From the NCBI RefSeq assembly GCF_022397955.1, contig NZ_JAKEUQ010000001.1, forward strand, positions 277,866 through 341,865: 64,000 nt of DNA, in the 5' to 3' direction. The stretch is from Vibrio sp. Isolate32 (GTDB lineage: Bacteria; Pseudomonadota; Gammaproteobacteria; Enterobacterales; Vibrionaceae). Shown one piece after another: positions 20,478 to 29,283 of this stretch. The position numbers and the translations under genes were made by a program. Below the pieces are notes generated by a model. It saw only the letters and a list, made by a program, of their open reading frames with translations. It made no database searches and was not told the origin of the DNA. How positions within the stretch are numbered: the first letter of the stretch is position 1; every line of letters begins with the position of its first letter.

Positions 20478-20571
20478 CGTCTGTTAAATCAAAAAAATCA
20501 CAGCGATATATTATTAATGATAAGGAGTTAGGTTATAGTGAGATCATTATCATTTTGGTTGTGGTATCAAA

Positions 20572-20991
20572 TTGCAGGGATTATCTAAGCCATTTACGTG
20601 GCCAGTGACAGTGTATTACGAAGACACCGATGCAGGTGGTATTGTATATCATTCAAACTATCTTAAGTTTTTCGAACGCGCTAGAACTGAGATGTTGCGT
20701 TCAATTGGCGTGTCTCAACAAGTCTTATTAGAACAAAACATCGGTTTTGTAGTCCGACATATGGACATTGATTTCATTCAAGGCGCACGTCTTGATGATT
20801 CTATACAAGTCATTACAAAAATTTACGAGTTAAAGCGAGCTACCTTGGTCTTCTGTCAAGAGATCGTAAATCCTGATGGCAAAGCATTGTGTAAAGCAAT
20901 GGTTAAGGTAGCATGTATCGACAATCAAAAAATGAAACCCAAGGCAATGCCAACATTTATTCTTACGGAGCTAACGAATAGTGACTGCTGA
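20572..20991 (+). CDS. ybgC: Tol-Pal system acyl-CoA thioesterase YbgC
   Basis: A 139-residue hotdog-fold thioesterase, first gene of the tol-pal operon. [24 protein letters not shown] holds the catalytic Asp in the family motif. The family hydrolyses short-chain acyl-CoAs and is linked to phospholipid metabolism. The start is a TTG at 20572 with no clear ribosome site; no in-frame ATG lies closely upstream, so the start is uncertain. It overlaps tolQ by 11 bases. Confidence 0.93.
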   Translation: MQGLSKPFTWPVTVYYEDTDAGGIVYHSNYLKFFERARTEMLRSIGVSQQVLLEQNIGFVVRHMDIDFIQGARLDDSIQVITKIYELKRATLVFCQEIVNPDGKALCKAMVKVACIDNQKMKPKAMPTFILTELTNSDC

Positions 20992-21664
20992 AATCTCAAT
21001 CTTAGGCCTAATTCTAGAAGCTAGTTTACTAGTTAAAATGGTCATGCTGACTCTTATGGGCATGTCTGTTGTTTCTTGGGCAATGATCATAAAAAGAAGT
21101 AAAGTGCTATCTCAAGCTTCTAAACAAGCAGAAGTCTTCGAAGATAAATTCTGGTCTGGTGTTGATTTGGCTAAGTTGTACCAAGAGAGCAACAAACGTA
21201 AAGACGAGCTTTCTGGTACAGAAGAAATTTTCTACGCAGGTTTTACTGAATTCGCACGCCTTCGTAAATCTAACGCGACATCTCCAGACTTCATCATGGA
21301 AGGCACTGGCCGTGCAATGCGCGTAGCAGTGGCTCGCGAAGTGGATGAACTAGAAACCAACTTACCTTTCTTGGCGACTGTTGGTTCTATCAGCCCATAT
21401 ATCGGTCTGTTCGGTACTGTTTGGGGGATCATGCACTCGTTCATCGCTTTAGGTGAAGTAAAGCAAGCGACACTTGCGATGGTAGCACCAGGTATTGCAG
21501 AAGCTCTGATCGCAACAGCGATGGGTCTGTTCGCTGCGATTCCAGCCGTAATGGCGTACAACCGCTTCAGTAGCCGAGTAGGTAAACTCGAACATAACTA
21601 CGCGACTTTCTCTGAAGAGTTCCACAGCATTCTTCACCGTCAAGCGATGGCTGGCAGGGAATAA
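20981..21664 (+). CDS. tolQ: Tol-Pal proton channel subunit TolQ
   Basis: A 227-residue inner-membrane protein with three membrane segments (about residues 15-35, 135-155, 170-195) and the conserved [10 protein letters not shown] and [19 protein letters not shown] stretches of the ExbB/TolQ/MotA family. With TolR it uses the proton motive force to energise TolA. The GTG start lies within the ybgC end, with GGAG upstream. Confidence 0.97.
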   Translation: MTAEISILGLILEASLLVKMVMLTLMGMSVVSWAMIIKRSKVLSQASKQAEVFEDKFWSGVDLAKLYQESNKRKDELSGTEEIFYAGFTEFARLRKSNATSPDFIMEGTGRAMRVAVAREVDELETNLPFLATVGSISPYIGLFGTVWGIMHSFIALGEVKQATLAMVAPGIAEALIATAMGLFAAIPAVMAYNRFSSRVGKLEHNYATFSEEFHSILHRQAMAGRE

Positions 21665-21667
21665 TCG

Positions 21668-22111
21668 ATGGCTGGATACCAACCTAAAAAACGCAAAATG
21701 ACAGCTGAGATTAACGTCGTACCTTATATCGACGTTATGCTCGTATTGCTGATCATTTTCATGGTGACATCGCCGTTTGTAACTCAAGGTGTGGATGTTG
21801 AACTGCCACAGGCGTCTACCGCTAAGTCAGCTCAAGATTTATTAGGTGATGACAACGCGAGTTTCATTATCGTTGAAGTGAATAAAGACGGTGAGCTTGG
21901 CCTAAGCGTTAATGACGAAGAGGTACAGCGAGGCCTATCATTGGAAGACATCATTGTCCGAGTAAAAGCTGAACTGTCTCTGAAGCCGAACTCTCCAGTA
22001 GCGGTCGGCGGTGATGCCGCAACGCCTTACGCTGAAGTGGTTTTATTACTTGATGAATTAAGCCGTGCAGGTGTGCCAAAGGTTGGCCTTTTAACGGATA
22101 TAAGGGAATAG
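21668..22111 (+). CDS. tolR: Tol-Pal proton channel subunit TolR
   Basis: A 147-residue single-span inner-membrane protein of the ExbD/TolR family. The membrane helix carries the proton-relaying Asp in INVVPYIDVMLVLLIIF (residue about 24). The C-terminal periplasmic domain follows. It starts three bases after tolQ. Confidence 0.97.
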   Translation: MAGYQPKKRKMTAEINVVPYIDVMLVLLIIFMVTSPFVTQGVDVELPQASTAKSAQDLLGDDNASFIIVEVNKDGELGLSVNDEEVQRGLSLEDIIVRVKAELSLKPNSPVAVGGDAATPYAEVVLLLDELSRAGVPKVGLLTDIRE

Positions 22112-22124
22112 CTACGTAGCATTC

Positions 22125-23192
22125 ATGAAAGCGAATAATAAAAAATCCAACAGTTTCAAAAAGCCGCTTCTAATTTCACTTGGGCTGCACGTAGTCTTAT
22201 TCGTTGCGCTCATATGGGGAGCGGATTTTACCATGTCAGAACCAAAGCCTACCGGGCAGATGGTGCAGGCTGTAGTTATTGACCCTCAATTAGTTCGTCA
22301 ACAAGCTCAACAAATTCGTCAGCAACGTGAAGCGGTGAGTAAGAAAGAGCAAGAGCGGCTAGACAAGCTTCGACGCGAAAGTGAAAGGCTAGAAAAAAAT
22401 CGTAAGGCTGAAGAAGAAAACATCCGTAAGCTAAAAGAGCAACAAGCGAAGGATGCGAAAGCCGCACGAGAAGCAGAAAAGCGACGTGTCGAAAACGAGA
22501 AGAAACGCAAAGCTGAAGAAGCCCGTTTAGAACAAGAGAAGAAGAAAGCTGCCAAAGCAGAAGCAGACCGCAAGTTAAAAGAGGCGGCTTTAGTGAAAGC
22601 AGAGAAAGAGCGGAAAGCGAAAGAAGCAGCGATTGCAAAAGCGGAACAAGAACGCGTGGCAAAAGAAAAAGCCGCGAAAGAGGCTGCTGAAAAAGCTCGT
22701 AAAGAAAAAGAAGCCGCTGAACGTGCTGAGAAGCAACGTATAGTGAAAGAGAAAGAAGCCGCCGCTGCAGCTGAGAAAGCGCGTAAAGCAAAAGAGGCGG
22801 CAGCCAGAGCGGAGAAAGAGCGGAAGCAGCAAGAAGCTGCACTAAACGATATCTTTGCAGGGCTTGAAACTGAAGCGACTCAAAACTCTTCAGCAAGGCA
22901 ACAATTTATTAGTGATGAAGCGCAGCGTTACGGTGCTATCTACACCCAACTGATTCAACAAAATCTGTTGTTAGAAGACAGCTATCGAGGGCGCTCTTGT
23001 CGAGTAAACCTAAAGCTCATTCCAACGGGTTCTAATGCGATTCTGGGAAGCTTGAGTATTTTGGATGGAGACAGTCGTTTGTGCGCAGCAACTAAGCGTG
23101 CTGTAGCACAAGTGCAATCTTATCCGTTGCCTAAAGACCCAGACATTGTGAAATCACTGAAAAACATTAACTTAACTGTATCACCAGAGTAA
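22125..23192 (+). CDS. tolA: Cell envelope integrity protein TolA
   Basis: A 355-residue protein with one N-terminal membrane segment (about 18-36), a long K/A/E-rich helical domain II (about 60-245, heptad-like repeats of AEKARKEKEAA type), and a small C-terminal domain (about 255-355) that contacts TolB and Pal. The two Cys in the C-terminal domain fit the family disulfide. The repetitive DNA of domain II produces long shadow frames on the other strand. Confidence 0.95.
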   Translation: MKANNKKSNSFKKPLLISLGLHVVLFVALIWGADFTMSEPKPTGQMVQAVVIDPQLVRQQAQQIRQQREAVSKKEQERLDKLRRESERLEKNRKAEEENIRKLKEQQAKDAKAAREAEKRRVENEKKRKAEEARLEQEKKKAAKAEADRKLKEAALVKAEKERKAKEAAIAKAEQERVAKEKAAKEAAEKARKEKEAAERAEKQRIVKEKEAAAAAEKARKAKEAAARAEKERKQQEAALNDIFAGLETEATQNSSARQQFISDEAQRYGAIYTQLIQQNLLLEDSYRGRSCRVNLKLIPTGSNAILGSLSILDGDSRLCAATKRAVAQVQSYPLPKDPDIVKSLKNINLTVSPE

Positions 23193-23204
23193 AAGGACGA
23201 ACTT

Positions 23205-24560
23205 GTGTTAAAAAAACTATTACTGAGTTTTGTTTTCGTCATAGCGACAAGCAGCCAGTTTGCACATGCAGCGCTGGAGCTTGTTATTACAGACGGTATT
23301 AACTCTGCACGACCTATCGCTATTGTCCCTTTCCGTTGGGAAGGCGCAGGCCCATTGCCACACGATGTATCAGCGGTTATCGCTTCTGACTTACAGCGCA
23401 GTGGTAAATTTAGCCCAGTTGCAACGAGCAAAATGCCTCAAACGCCTTACAGTGAAACAGAGGTCGACTTTGATGCTTGGACCAACCTAGGTGTTGATTC
23501 ATTGCTAACCGGCTCTATTTCTCCAAACCCCAATGGTACTTATACAATCAGTTACCAGTTAATTGACACTATTCGTGGGCAATTGACGAAAGGTCACAGT
23601 AAAGGGCTAAATGATGATGGTCATTTGGTTCGTACTATGGATCATGTTCTATTTCATAAAGTGAAGCGTGATTTATCGGCAACGGACTTACGCCGATACG
23701 CGCACCGCATCTCAGACTTAGTGTATGAAGAGCTAACAGGTCAAAAAGGCGCGTTTCTAACACGTATCTCTTACGTTGTTGTGAACGACAAAGACAAATA
23801 CCCGTACCAGCTTCGCGTAGCAGACTACGATGGTTTCAATGAGCGCCTAGTACTTCGCTCTAAGCAACCTCTAATGTCTCCAGCATGGTCTCCAGACGGC
23901 AAAAAGCTTGCTTACGTGAGCTTCCAGAATGGCCAAGCTGAAATCTTCATCATGAATATTTACACGGGTGAACGTGAGAAAGTGACGTCATACCCACGTC
24001 ATAATGGTGCGCCAAGATTCTCTCCTGATGGTAAAAAGCTCGCGCTAGTATTGTCGAAAACAGGCAGCCTTCAGGTGTACACACTTGACCTTGCTAGCCG
24101 TAAGCTTACTCAAATTACCCGCGGCCGTTCTAATAATACTGAACCATTCTGGCACCCAGATGGCAAGTCTCTTATTTTTACATCGGATCGTGGTGGTAAA
24201 CCTCAGATATATAATGTAAATTTGTCCAATAATTCGACTTCTCGTATTACTTGGCAAGGTAGCCAAAACTTAGGTGGCCAGATTACCCCTGACGGACGAT
24301 TCCTGATCATGGTTAATCGCAGCAACTCAGGCTTTAACTTGGCTAAACAAGATTTGGAAACCGGTGCGGTTCAAGTACTAACAAAAACATTGTTAGATGA
24401 GTCTCCAAGTATTGCACCAAATGGAGGTATGGTTATCTATAGCTCTATTTACAACAAGACGAACGTACTATCGATGGTTTCTATCGATGGCCGTTTTAAA
24501 GCTAGATTACCGGCTACCAACGGACGCGTAAGAGCGCCGGCATGGTCTCCGTTCCTCTAG
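23205..24560 (+). CDS. tolB: Tol-Pal periplasmic protein TolB
   Basis: A 451-residue periplasmic protein beginning with a GTG start (AAAGGA site) and a signal peptide ending AHA-AL (residues about 1-22). An N-terminal domain is followed by a six-bladed beta-propeller with repeated [15 protein letters not shown] motifs from about residue 220 onward. It links TolA with Pal at the outer membrane. Confidence 0.97.
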   Translation: MLKKLLLSFVFVIATSSQFAHAALELVITDGINSARPIAIVPFRWEGAGPLPHDVSAVIASDLQRSGKFSPVATSKMPQTPYSETEVDFDAWTNLGVDSLLTGSISPNPNGTYTISYQLIDTIRGQLTKGHSKGLNDDGHLVRTMDHVLFHKVKRDLSATDLRRYAHRISDLVYEELTGQKGAFLTRISYVVVNDKDKYPYQLRVADYDGFNERLVLRSKQPLMSPAWSPDGKKLAYVSFQNGQAEIFIMNIYTGEREKVTSYPRHNGAPRFSPDGKKLALVLSKTGSLQVYTLDLASRKLTQITRGRSNNTEPFWHPDGKSLIFTSDRGGKPQIYNVNLSNNSTSRITWQGSQNLGGQITPDGRFLIMVNRSNSGFNLAKQDLETGAVQVLTKTLLDESPSIAPNGGMVIYSSIYNKTNVLSMVSIDGRFKARLPATNGRVRAPAWSPFL

Positions 24561-24671
24561 GATTAGTCACATATTCTTTTAGCTATTGATAGTGTTAACT
24601 ATTGTGGCATTTAACTATCTATAGCACTTAGTCGCTGTAGAAACTAAGTTTGATAACGTAAGGAAAAAACG

Positions 24672-25214
24672 ATGCAACTTAATAAAGTTCTTAAAGGCTT
24701 GATGATTGCACTACCAGTGATGGCAGTAACCGCATGTAGCTCAACTGATGAAGCAACATCTGCAACTTCTGGTATTGAAAGCAACCAAACAACTTCTGGG
24801 TCAGAAGGCAACGTAGATACAACTGTTGTAACGCCAATTGACGCTAACGGTCAACTGTCTGAGCAAGAGCTTAAAGAGCAAGCACTACGTGAAACTCAAA
24901 CAATCTACTTCGCATTCGATAACTCTACTATCGCTGGCGACTACGAAGAAATGCTAGCAGCTCACGCAGCTTACCTAGTTAAGAACGTAGATATGAAAGT
25001 AACTATTGAAGGTCACGCTGATGAGCGCGGTACTCCTGAGTACAACATCGCACTTGGCGAGCGTCGTGCACAAGCTGTAGCAAAATACCTACAAGCTCTA
25101 GGTGTTCAAGCTGACCAAATCTCTATCGTAAGCTACGGTGAAGAGAAGCCACTTCTTCTAGGTCAATCTGAAGATGTGTACGCTAAAAACCGTCGCGCAG
25201 TACTAGTTTACTAA
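24672..25214 (+). CDS. pal: Peptidoglycan-associated lipoprotein Pal
   Basis: A 180-residue outer-membrane lipoprotein. The lipobox VTAC places the lipidated Cys at residue 22; a low-complexity linker follows and the OmpA-like peptidoglycan-binding domain fills about 75-180, with the [20 protein letters not shown] motif. AAGGAA precedes the ATG. A 111-base gap separates it from tolB. Confidence 0.97.
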   Translation: MQLNKVLKGLMIALPVMAVTACSSTDEATSATSGIESNQTTSGSEGNVDTTVVTPIDANGQLSEQELKEQALRETQTIYFAFDNSTIAGDYEEMLAAHAAYLVKNVDMKVTIEGHADERGTPEYNIALGERRAQAVAKYLQALGVQADQISIVSYGEEKPLLLGQSEDVYAKNRRAVLVY

Positions 25215-25247
25215 TCTTAGTAAGCTATTTAATTGAGGAATTGCCTC

Positions 25248-26033
25248 ATGTTCAGTAACACAAAGCGAGTTATTTTGCTTTCGTTACTGGCAAGTGCAGC
25301 GAACACTGCGTTCGCTGCACCAGCTCCAGTATCCGATCTCAATAGCACCGCAACCAATTCAACTTCTTCTTCCTCTCGATCAACATCTAACGAATCAGAT
25401 ATTGAGCGTTTAGAGCGTCTACTTCAAAATCGCAATCTTGTTCAGCTTCAAATGCAACAGCAAATCGACGACATGGCACTGGAAATCAGTGAACTTCGTG
25501 GTGAGCTAGAACGCAACAGTTACGATATGAAACAAATGTTAGAGCGCCAACGTGAACTCTTTATAGAGCTTGATCGCGTAAGAGGTGAGGTGAAAGCAGC
25601 AGGTACTGCAACGGTAGCAGTAGCCGCAAGCGAAGGCTCTAAAGAGGCTTCTGGTACGTTCAGTACTGATGTTGATGAGCAGACTGCTTATCAAAATGCT
25701 GTAGATATGATTCTAAAGCAACGAGATTACACGGGTGCTATCGCAGCATTCCAAAAATTTCAAAAAGACTTCCCAGATTCAACTTTCACACCTAACTCAC
25801 ATTACTGGTTAGGCCAACTTTATTTCGCTAAGAAGCAAGATAAAGAAGCTGTGAATAGCTTCGCTGCTGTTGTGTCTTACAAAGACTCAAACAAGCGAGC
25901 AGATGCACTGGTTAAGCTTGGTGACATAGCTGCGCGCAACAACAACGCGCCGCAAGCTAAGAAATATTACCAACAAGTCGTTACCGAGTACCCAAACAGT
26001 GCTTCGGCCAAAGTGGCACAAACCCACTTATAA
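25248..26033 (+). CDS. cpoB: Cell division coordinator CpoB (YbgF)
   Basis: About 261 residues. The ATG at 25248 is chosen because GAGGAA lies seven bases upstream; an in-frame TTG five codons earlier would swallow that site. A signal peptide ends AFA-AP (about residue 22-23). A coiled-coil trimerisation region (about 45-115) precedes tetratricopeptide repeats (about 145-261). CpoB coordinates the Tol-Pal machinery with PBP1B during septation. Last gene of the operon. Confidence 0.95.
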   Translation: MFSNTKRVILLSLLASAANTAFAAPAPVSDLNSTATNSTSSSSRSTSNESDIERLERLLQNRNLVQLQMQQQIDDMALEISELRGELERNSYDMKQMLERQRELFIELDRVRGEVKAAGTATVAVAASEGSKEASGTFSTDVDEQTAYQNAVDMILKQRDYTGAIAAFQKFQKDFPDSTFTPNSHYWLGQLYFAKKQDKEAVNSFAAVVSYKDSNKRADALVKLGDIAARNNNAPQAKKYYQQVVTEYPNSASAKVAQTHL

Positions 26034-26042
26034 AATCAAATA

Positions 26043-26066
26043 GAGGTGCTAAGGCACCTCTTTTTT
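26043..26066 (+). terminator. Terminator after cpoB
   Basis: Perfect GAGGTGC/GCACCTC stem with a TAAG loop, followed by six T. Confidence 0.9.
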
Positions 26067-26179
26067 ATATCCGCTTCAATACCCAGTCGTGCTTGCTTAC
26101 AACCAATCCTTTTTGATCCTCATGCCTGTCCTGTGTAGAATACTCGGATTCTCGGAAGAAGTTGCGTAGAGCAAGAGCA

Positions 26180-27241
26180 ATGAGTCATATACTAGATAAA
26201 ATCGATACAGTTTACCCGTTTCCGCCTAAGCCAGTTCCATTGAGCGACGCTCAGAAACAGGCCCACATCGTAAACATCAAAAAACTACTTCAAGAAAAAG
26301 ATGCAGTTCTAATTGCACACTACTACACAGATCCTGAAATTCAGGCTCTGGCAGAAGAAACTGGTGGTTTCGTTGGCGATTCATTAGAAATGGCTAAGTT
26401 CGGTAACCGTCATTCAGCAAGCACTTTGATCATCGCTGGTGTTCGTTTTATGGGTGAGTCTGCGAAGATCCTTACTCCTGAAAAACACATTCTCATGCCA
26501 ACGCTTGAAGCTGAATGTTCATTAGACCTTGGCTGTCCTGCTGATAAATTTACAGAGTTTTGTGATGCTCACCCTGACCACACAGTGGTTGTATACGCAA
26601 ACACTTCTGCGGCTGTTAAAGCTCGTGCAGACTGGGTGGTTACGTCGAGCATTGCTTTAGAAATCGTTGAAAGCCTAGACGCTGAAGGCAAACCAATCAT
26701 TTGGGGGCCTGACCGTCACTTAGGTTCTTACATTGCAAATCAAACCGGCGCTGACATGTTGCTTTGGCAAGGTGAGTGTATCGTTCATGATGAATTCTCA
26801 GCTGATGCTTTGAAGAAAATGAAATCGGTATACCCAGAAGCGGCTATTTTGGTTCACCCAGAGTCTCCAGCAAGCGTGGTTGAACTGGCTGATGCTGTTG
26901 GTTCTACTAGCCAATTAATCAAGAAAGCGAAAGAGCTGCCGCATCCACAAATGATTGTCGCGACAGACAAAGGCATCTTCTTCAAGATGCAGCAATTGGT
27001 TCCTGAAAAAGAACTGATTGAAGCGCCAACAGCGGGTGCAGGTGCAACTTGTCGTAGCTGTGCACACTGTCCTTGGATGGCGATGAACGGCCTTGAAGCG
27101 ATTGAAAATGCGCTTGAGAACGGTGGTGAGCAACACGAAATCTTCGTTTCTGATGAACTACGTGTGAAGTCTCTTATCCCACTGAACCGCATGCTAGATT
27201 TTGCTGAGCAGTTAAATGTACAGGTAAAAGGTAACGCGTAA
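26180..27241 (+). CDS. nadA: Quinolinate synthase NadA
   Basis: About 353 residues from the ATG at 26180 (MSHILDKID); an in-frame TTG at 26162 is less likely because the ATG start matches Vibrio NadA. The enzyme condenses iminoaspartate with dihydroxyacetone phosphate to quinolinate, the precursor of NAD, using a [4Fe-4S] cluster. The three cluster cysteines are in [17 protein letters not shown] and [10 protein letters not shown] terminator follows. Confidence 0.97.
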   Translation: MSHILDKIDTVYPFPPKPVPLSDAQKQAHIVNIKKLLQEKDAVLIAHYYTDPEIQALAEETGGFVGDSLEMAKFGNRHSASTLIIAGVRFMGESAKILTPEKHILMPTLEAECSLDLGCPADKFTEFCDAHPDHTVVVYANTSAAVKARADWVVTSSIALEIVESLDAEGKPIIWGPDRHLGSYIANQTGADMLLWQGECIVHDEFSADALKKMKSVYPEAAILVHPESPASVVELADAVGSTSQLIKKAKELPHPQMIVATDKGIFFKMQQLVPEKELIEAPTAGAGATCRSCAHCPWMAMNGLEAIENALENGGEQHEIFVSDELRVKSLIPLNRMLDFAEQLNVQVKGNA

Positions 27242-27264
27242 GTCGTTCTTTTATTTAACCAACG

Positions 27265-27292
27265 AAAACCAGCGAATAGTGCTGGTTTTTTT
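27265..27292 (+). terminator. Terminator after nadA
   Basis: AAAACCAGC/GCTGGTTTT stem with a seven-base loop and following T run. Confidence 0.88.
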
Positions 27293-27414
27293 GTACCTAA
27301 AGATAGGTCGATAATATCAATCTTGTGGTCATGTATCTTTTTGTGATGATACATCTTGTTGATATCAGGTATTTTTTCTAGCATGTAAGTAAGAACAAAG
27401 GATTTGAGGCTCGA

Positions 27415-28446
27415 ATGATAATCTGGTTGCAACTCAAACGTTGGATCAAAGCAAACATCTTTGTTTTGAACGGCAAAAACCTACTATTTACTTTTCTCGG
27501 CTATGTGTTTATTTCATGGTCGAGTTTGTATTTGGTGGGTGAGACGGACTTAACCAGTTCGTTTACTACATTCGCGTATTACTTAGTGGTGACCGCTTCG
27601 ACAGTTGGGTATGGCGACTTATCACCAACGACAGAAGCGGGTCAGTGGATTGTCATTCTATTTGTGATTCCGGGTGGATTAAGCCTGTTTGCTGCGTTAT
27701 TAGGTAAGGTTGCTACAGAAGGTGTTGAATATTGGCGAGCTGGCTTGTTAGGAAAAAGGAGAGTACGAGTGGAAAATCATATTTTAATGTTGGGGTGGAA
27801 TGAGCAAAGAACCATTCACCTTATCCGTATGCTCCAGCATGAAGAGACGGGCAGGCGTCCAATCGTGTTATGTACGCGTTCAGACATTGAAAACCCACTC
27901 CCTGGTGAAATCAGTTTCGTTAAAGTGAATAGCTACACTGATGGTAAAGAGATGGAAAAGACGGGTATTGAATCAGCTAGTTGTATTCTGATTGATAACC
28001 CAGAAGATGATATTACTTTATCTGCTGCGCTTTACTGTGCTAACCGAAACCCAGAAGCGCATCTGTTGGTTTACTTTAAAGATGAAGCATTGAGTGACCT
28101 GCTACATAAACATTGCCCGAACTCTGAATGTATTCCTGCAGTAGGCGCAGAGATGCTTGCAAAGGCTGCGGTCGATCCAGGCTCCAGTGCGCTGCACCAG
28201 GAGCTGCTGAGCTCGACAAGAGGTATGACGCAGTATTCGACTTACTACCCTCAAGATACTGAACCTGTGACTGTGGCGCCGATTTTCTCTGTGTTCAAAG
28301 AGAAGTATCAAGCGACGTTGATTGCGATAGACTCTGGGAACGGTATTGAGCTCAACCCAGAATTGGATCAAGTCGTCAGTAGCGGTACTAAGTTGTTCTA
28401 TATTGCCGATGAGCGTATCGACGACTTTGATTGGAAAGGTCTTTAA
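27415..28446 (+). CDS. Potassium channel with cytoplasmic RCK/TrkA-N domain
   Basis: A 343-residue two-span potassium channel. The first membrane helix is about residues 23-41, the pore helix leads to the K+ selectivity filter TVGYGD (63-68), and the second helix spans about 78-100. The cytoplasmic Rossmann-like RCK domain (from about 120, HILMLGWNEQ) should bind a gating ligand. It is monocistronic, with a bidirectional terminator after it. The ligand is unknown. Confidence 0.9.
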   Translation: MIIWLQLKRWIKANIFVLNGKNLLFTFLGYVFISWSSLYLVGETDLTSSFTTFAYYLVVTASTVGYGDLSPTTEAGQWIVILFVIPGGLSLFAALLGKVATEGVEYWRAGLLGKRRVRVENHILMLGWNEQRTIHLIRMLQHEETGRRPIVLCTRSDIENPLPGEISFVKVNSYTDGKEMEKTGIESASCILIDNPEDDITLSAALYCANRNPEAHLLVYFKDEALSDLLHKHCPNSECIPAVGAEMLAKAAVDPGSSALHQELLSSTRGMTQYSTYYPQDTEPVTVAPIFSVFKEKYQATLIAIDSGNGIELNPELDQVVSSGTKLFYIADERIDDFDWKGL

Positions 28447-28519
28447 GGCGCGATTCTTTTCGATGTGAGCGCTTTTCGCGTATTAGAGTGTTTCGCCTTA
28501 CTGCGTATTTTCGCATTAA

Positions 28520-28544
28520 AAAAGGCCTCATCATGAGGCCTTTT
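28520..28544. terminator. Bidirectional terminator between converging genes
   Basis: AAAAGGCCTCA/TGAGGCCTTTT stem with a TCA loop lies between the channel gene and the minus-strand UPF0149 gene, with A and T tracts on the two sides. Confidence 0.85.
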
Positions 28545-28576
28545 GCTGTTTGTTTCGTAGTTTCTGTTGAATACTT

Positions 28577-29146
28577 TTATTGAGCTTCAGCCAGTGCAAT
28601 ACCGCGCTGAGTTAGGCCGCAAAGCATTGCAGGAACCGCATTGAAGATCTCTTCAAACTGCTCTAGGCCTTCAATGCCTTGTTCGGCAAGCGTTGCGATT
28701 GAAGTTTCTGGGTCGTAAAGCATGCTAAGAGAAAGTAGAACGCCGCCAACCAGAGCGTTGTCTTCGCTATCTTCAGGCATTAGTGTTTCCCAATCATCAC
28801 GAGCAATCTGCCAGCCTTGAAGTAGGCCTTCACAGAAATCACGAGCAGCAGTATTAACCACTTCCTCTTCGTCCAATTGACAAGCTTCAGGCCAAACCCA
28901 AGTGCCTTCGATTAATTCTGGACGAGTTTTGTTCCAAAGCGCAATGATCACTTCAATGTAGCTTTCTAGTTGCTCGCCATCAGTGAAAGGAGCGACTTCT
29001 TCGCCACCCCAAAGGAACGGTAGCCACTCATGCGGGGTTAACACATTAGGCGCTGCAGCCATTGCAGTGACAAAGCCCATGGTTTTGTGTTCTGTGATTA
29101 GCTTTTCTTCCAACTCTGGAAGCGCAAGAATATCTTGTAAAGTCAA
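28577..29146 (-). CDS. UPF0149/YecA-family protein
   Basis: A UPF0149 (YecA/YgfB) family protein of about 189 residues from the TTG at 29146; a longer frame reaches a TTG at 29215. I prefer the shorter start because the conserved region begins at LTLQDILALPE and would leave a reasonable divergent promoter region towards the hybrid kinase. Conserved features include HKTMGFVTAMAAAP, WLPFLWGGEE and the DFCEGLLQGW segment. The family role is not established. Both starts lack a good ribosome site, so the start is uncertain. Confidence 0.8.
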   Translation of the reverse strand: MTLQDILALPELEEKLITEHKTMGFVTAMAAAPNVLTPHEWLPFLWGGEEVAPFTDGEQLESYIEVIIALWNKTRPELIEGTWVWPEACQLDEEEVVNTAARDFCEGLLQGWQIARDDWETLMPEDSEDNALVGGVLLSLSMLYDPETSIATLAEQGIEGLEQFEEIFNAVPAMLCGLTQRGIALAEAQ

Positions 29147-29283
29147 AGTGAGGTACCGTAAAGGGAAAATATTTGCGCTTATAGTACCAATGAACTTTTG
29201 CCAATCAAGCTTCAATTTAAAAAGGCTTGATGCCGTTGAGGATAAACACTAGGTTTAACAGAAAAGAAACCAATAAAAGAATT

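Noticed and set aside
20538..20588. 16-codon frame with GTG start after TAAGGAG ahead of ybgC
   Set aside because: It has a plausible ribosome site but is very short and overlaps the ybgC start in another frame; no family support. Could be a leader peptide but nothing else indicates it.
22276..22896. 206-codon Leu-rich minus-strand frame
   Set aside because: It is the antisense shadow of the repetitive Lys/Ala/Glu-rich domain II of tolA.
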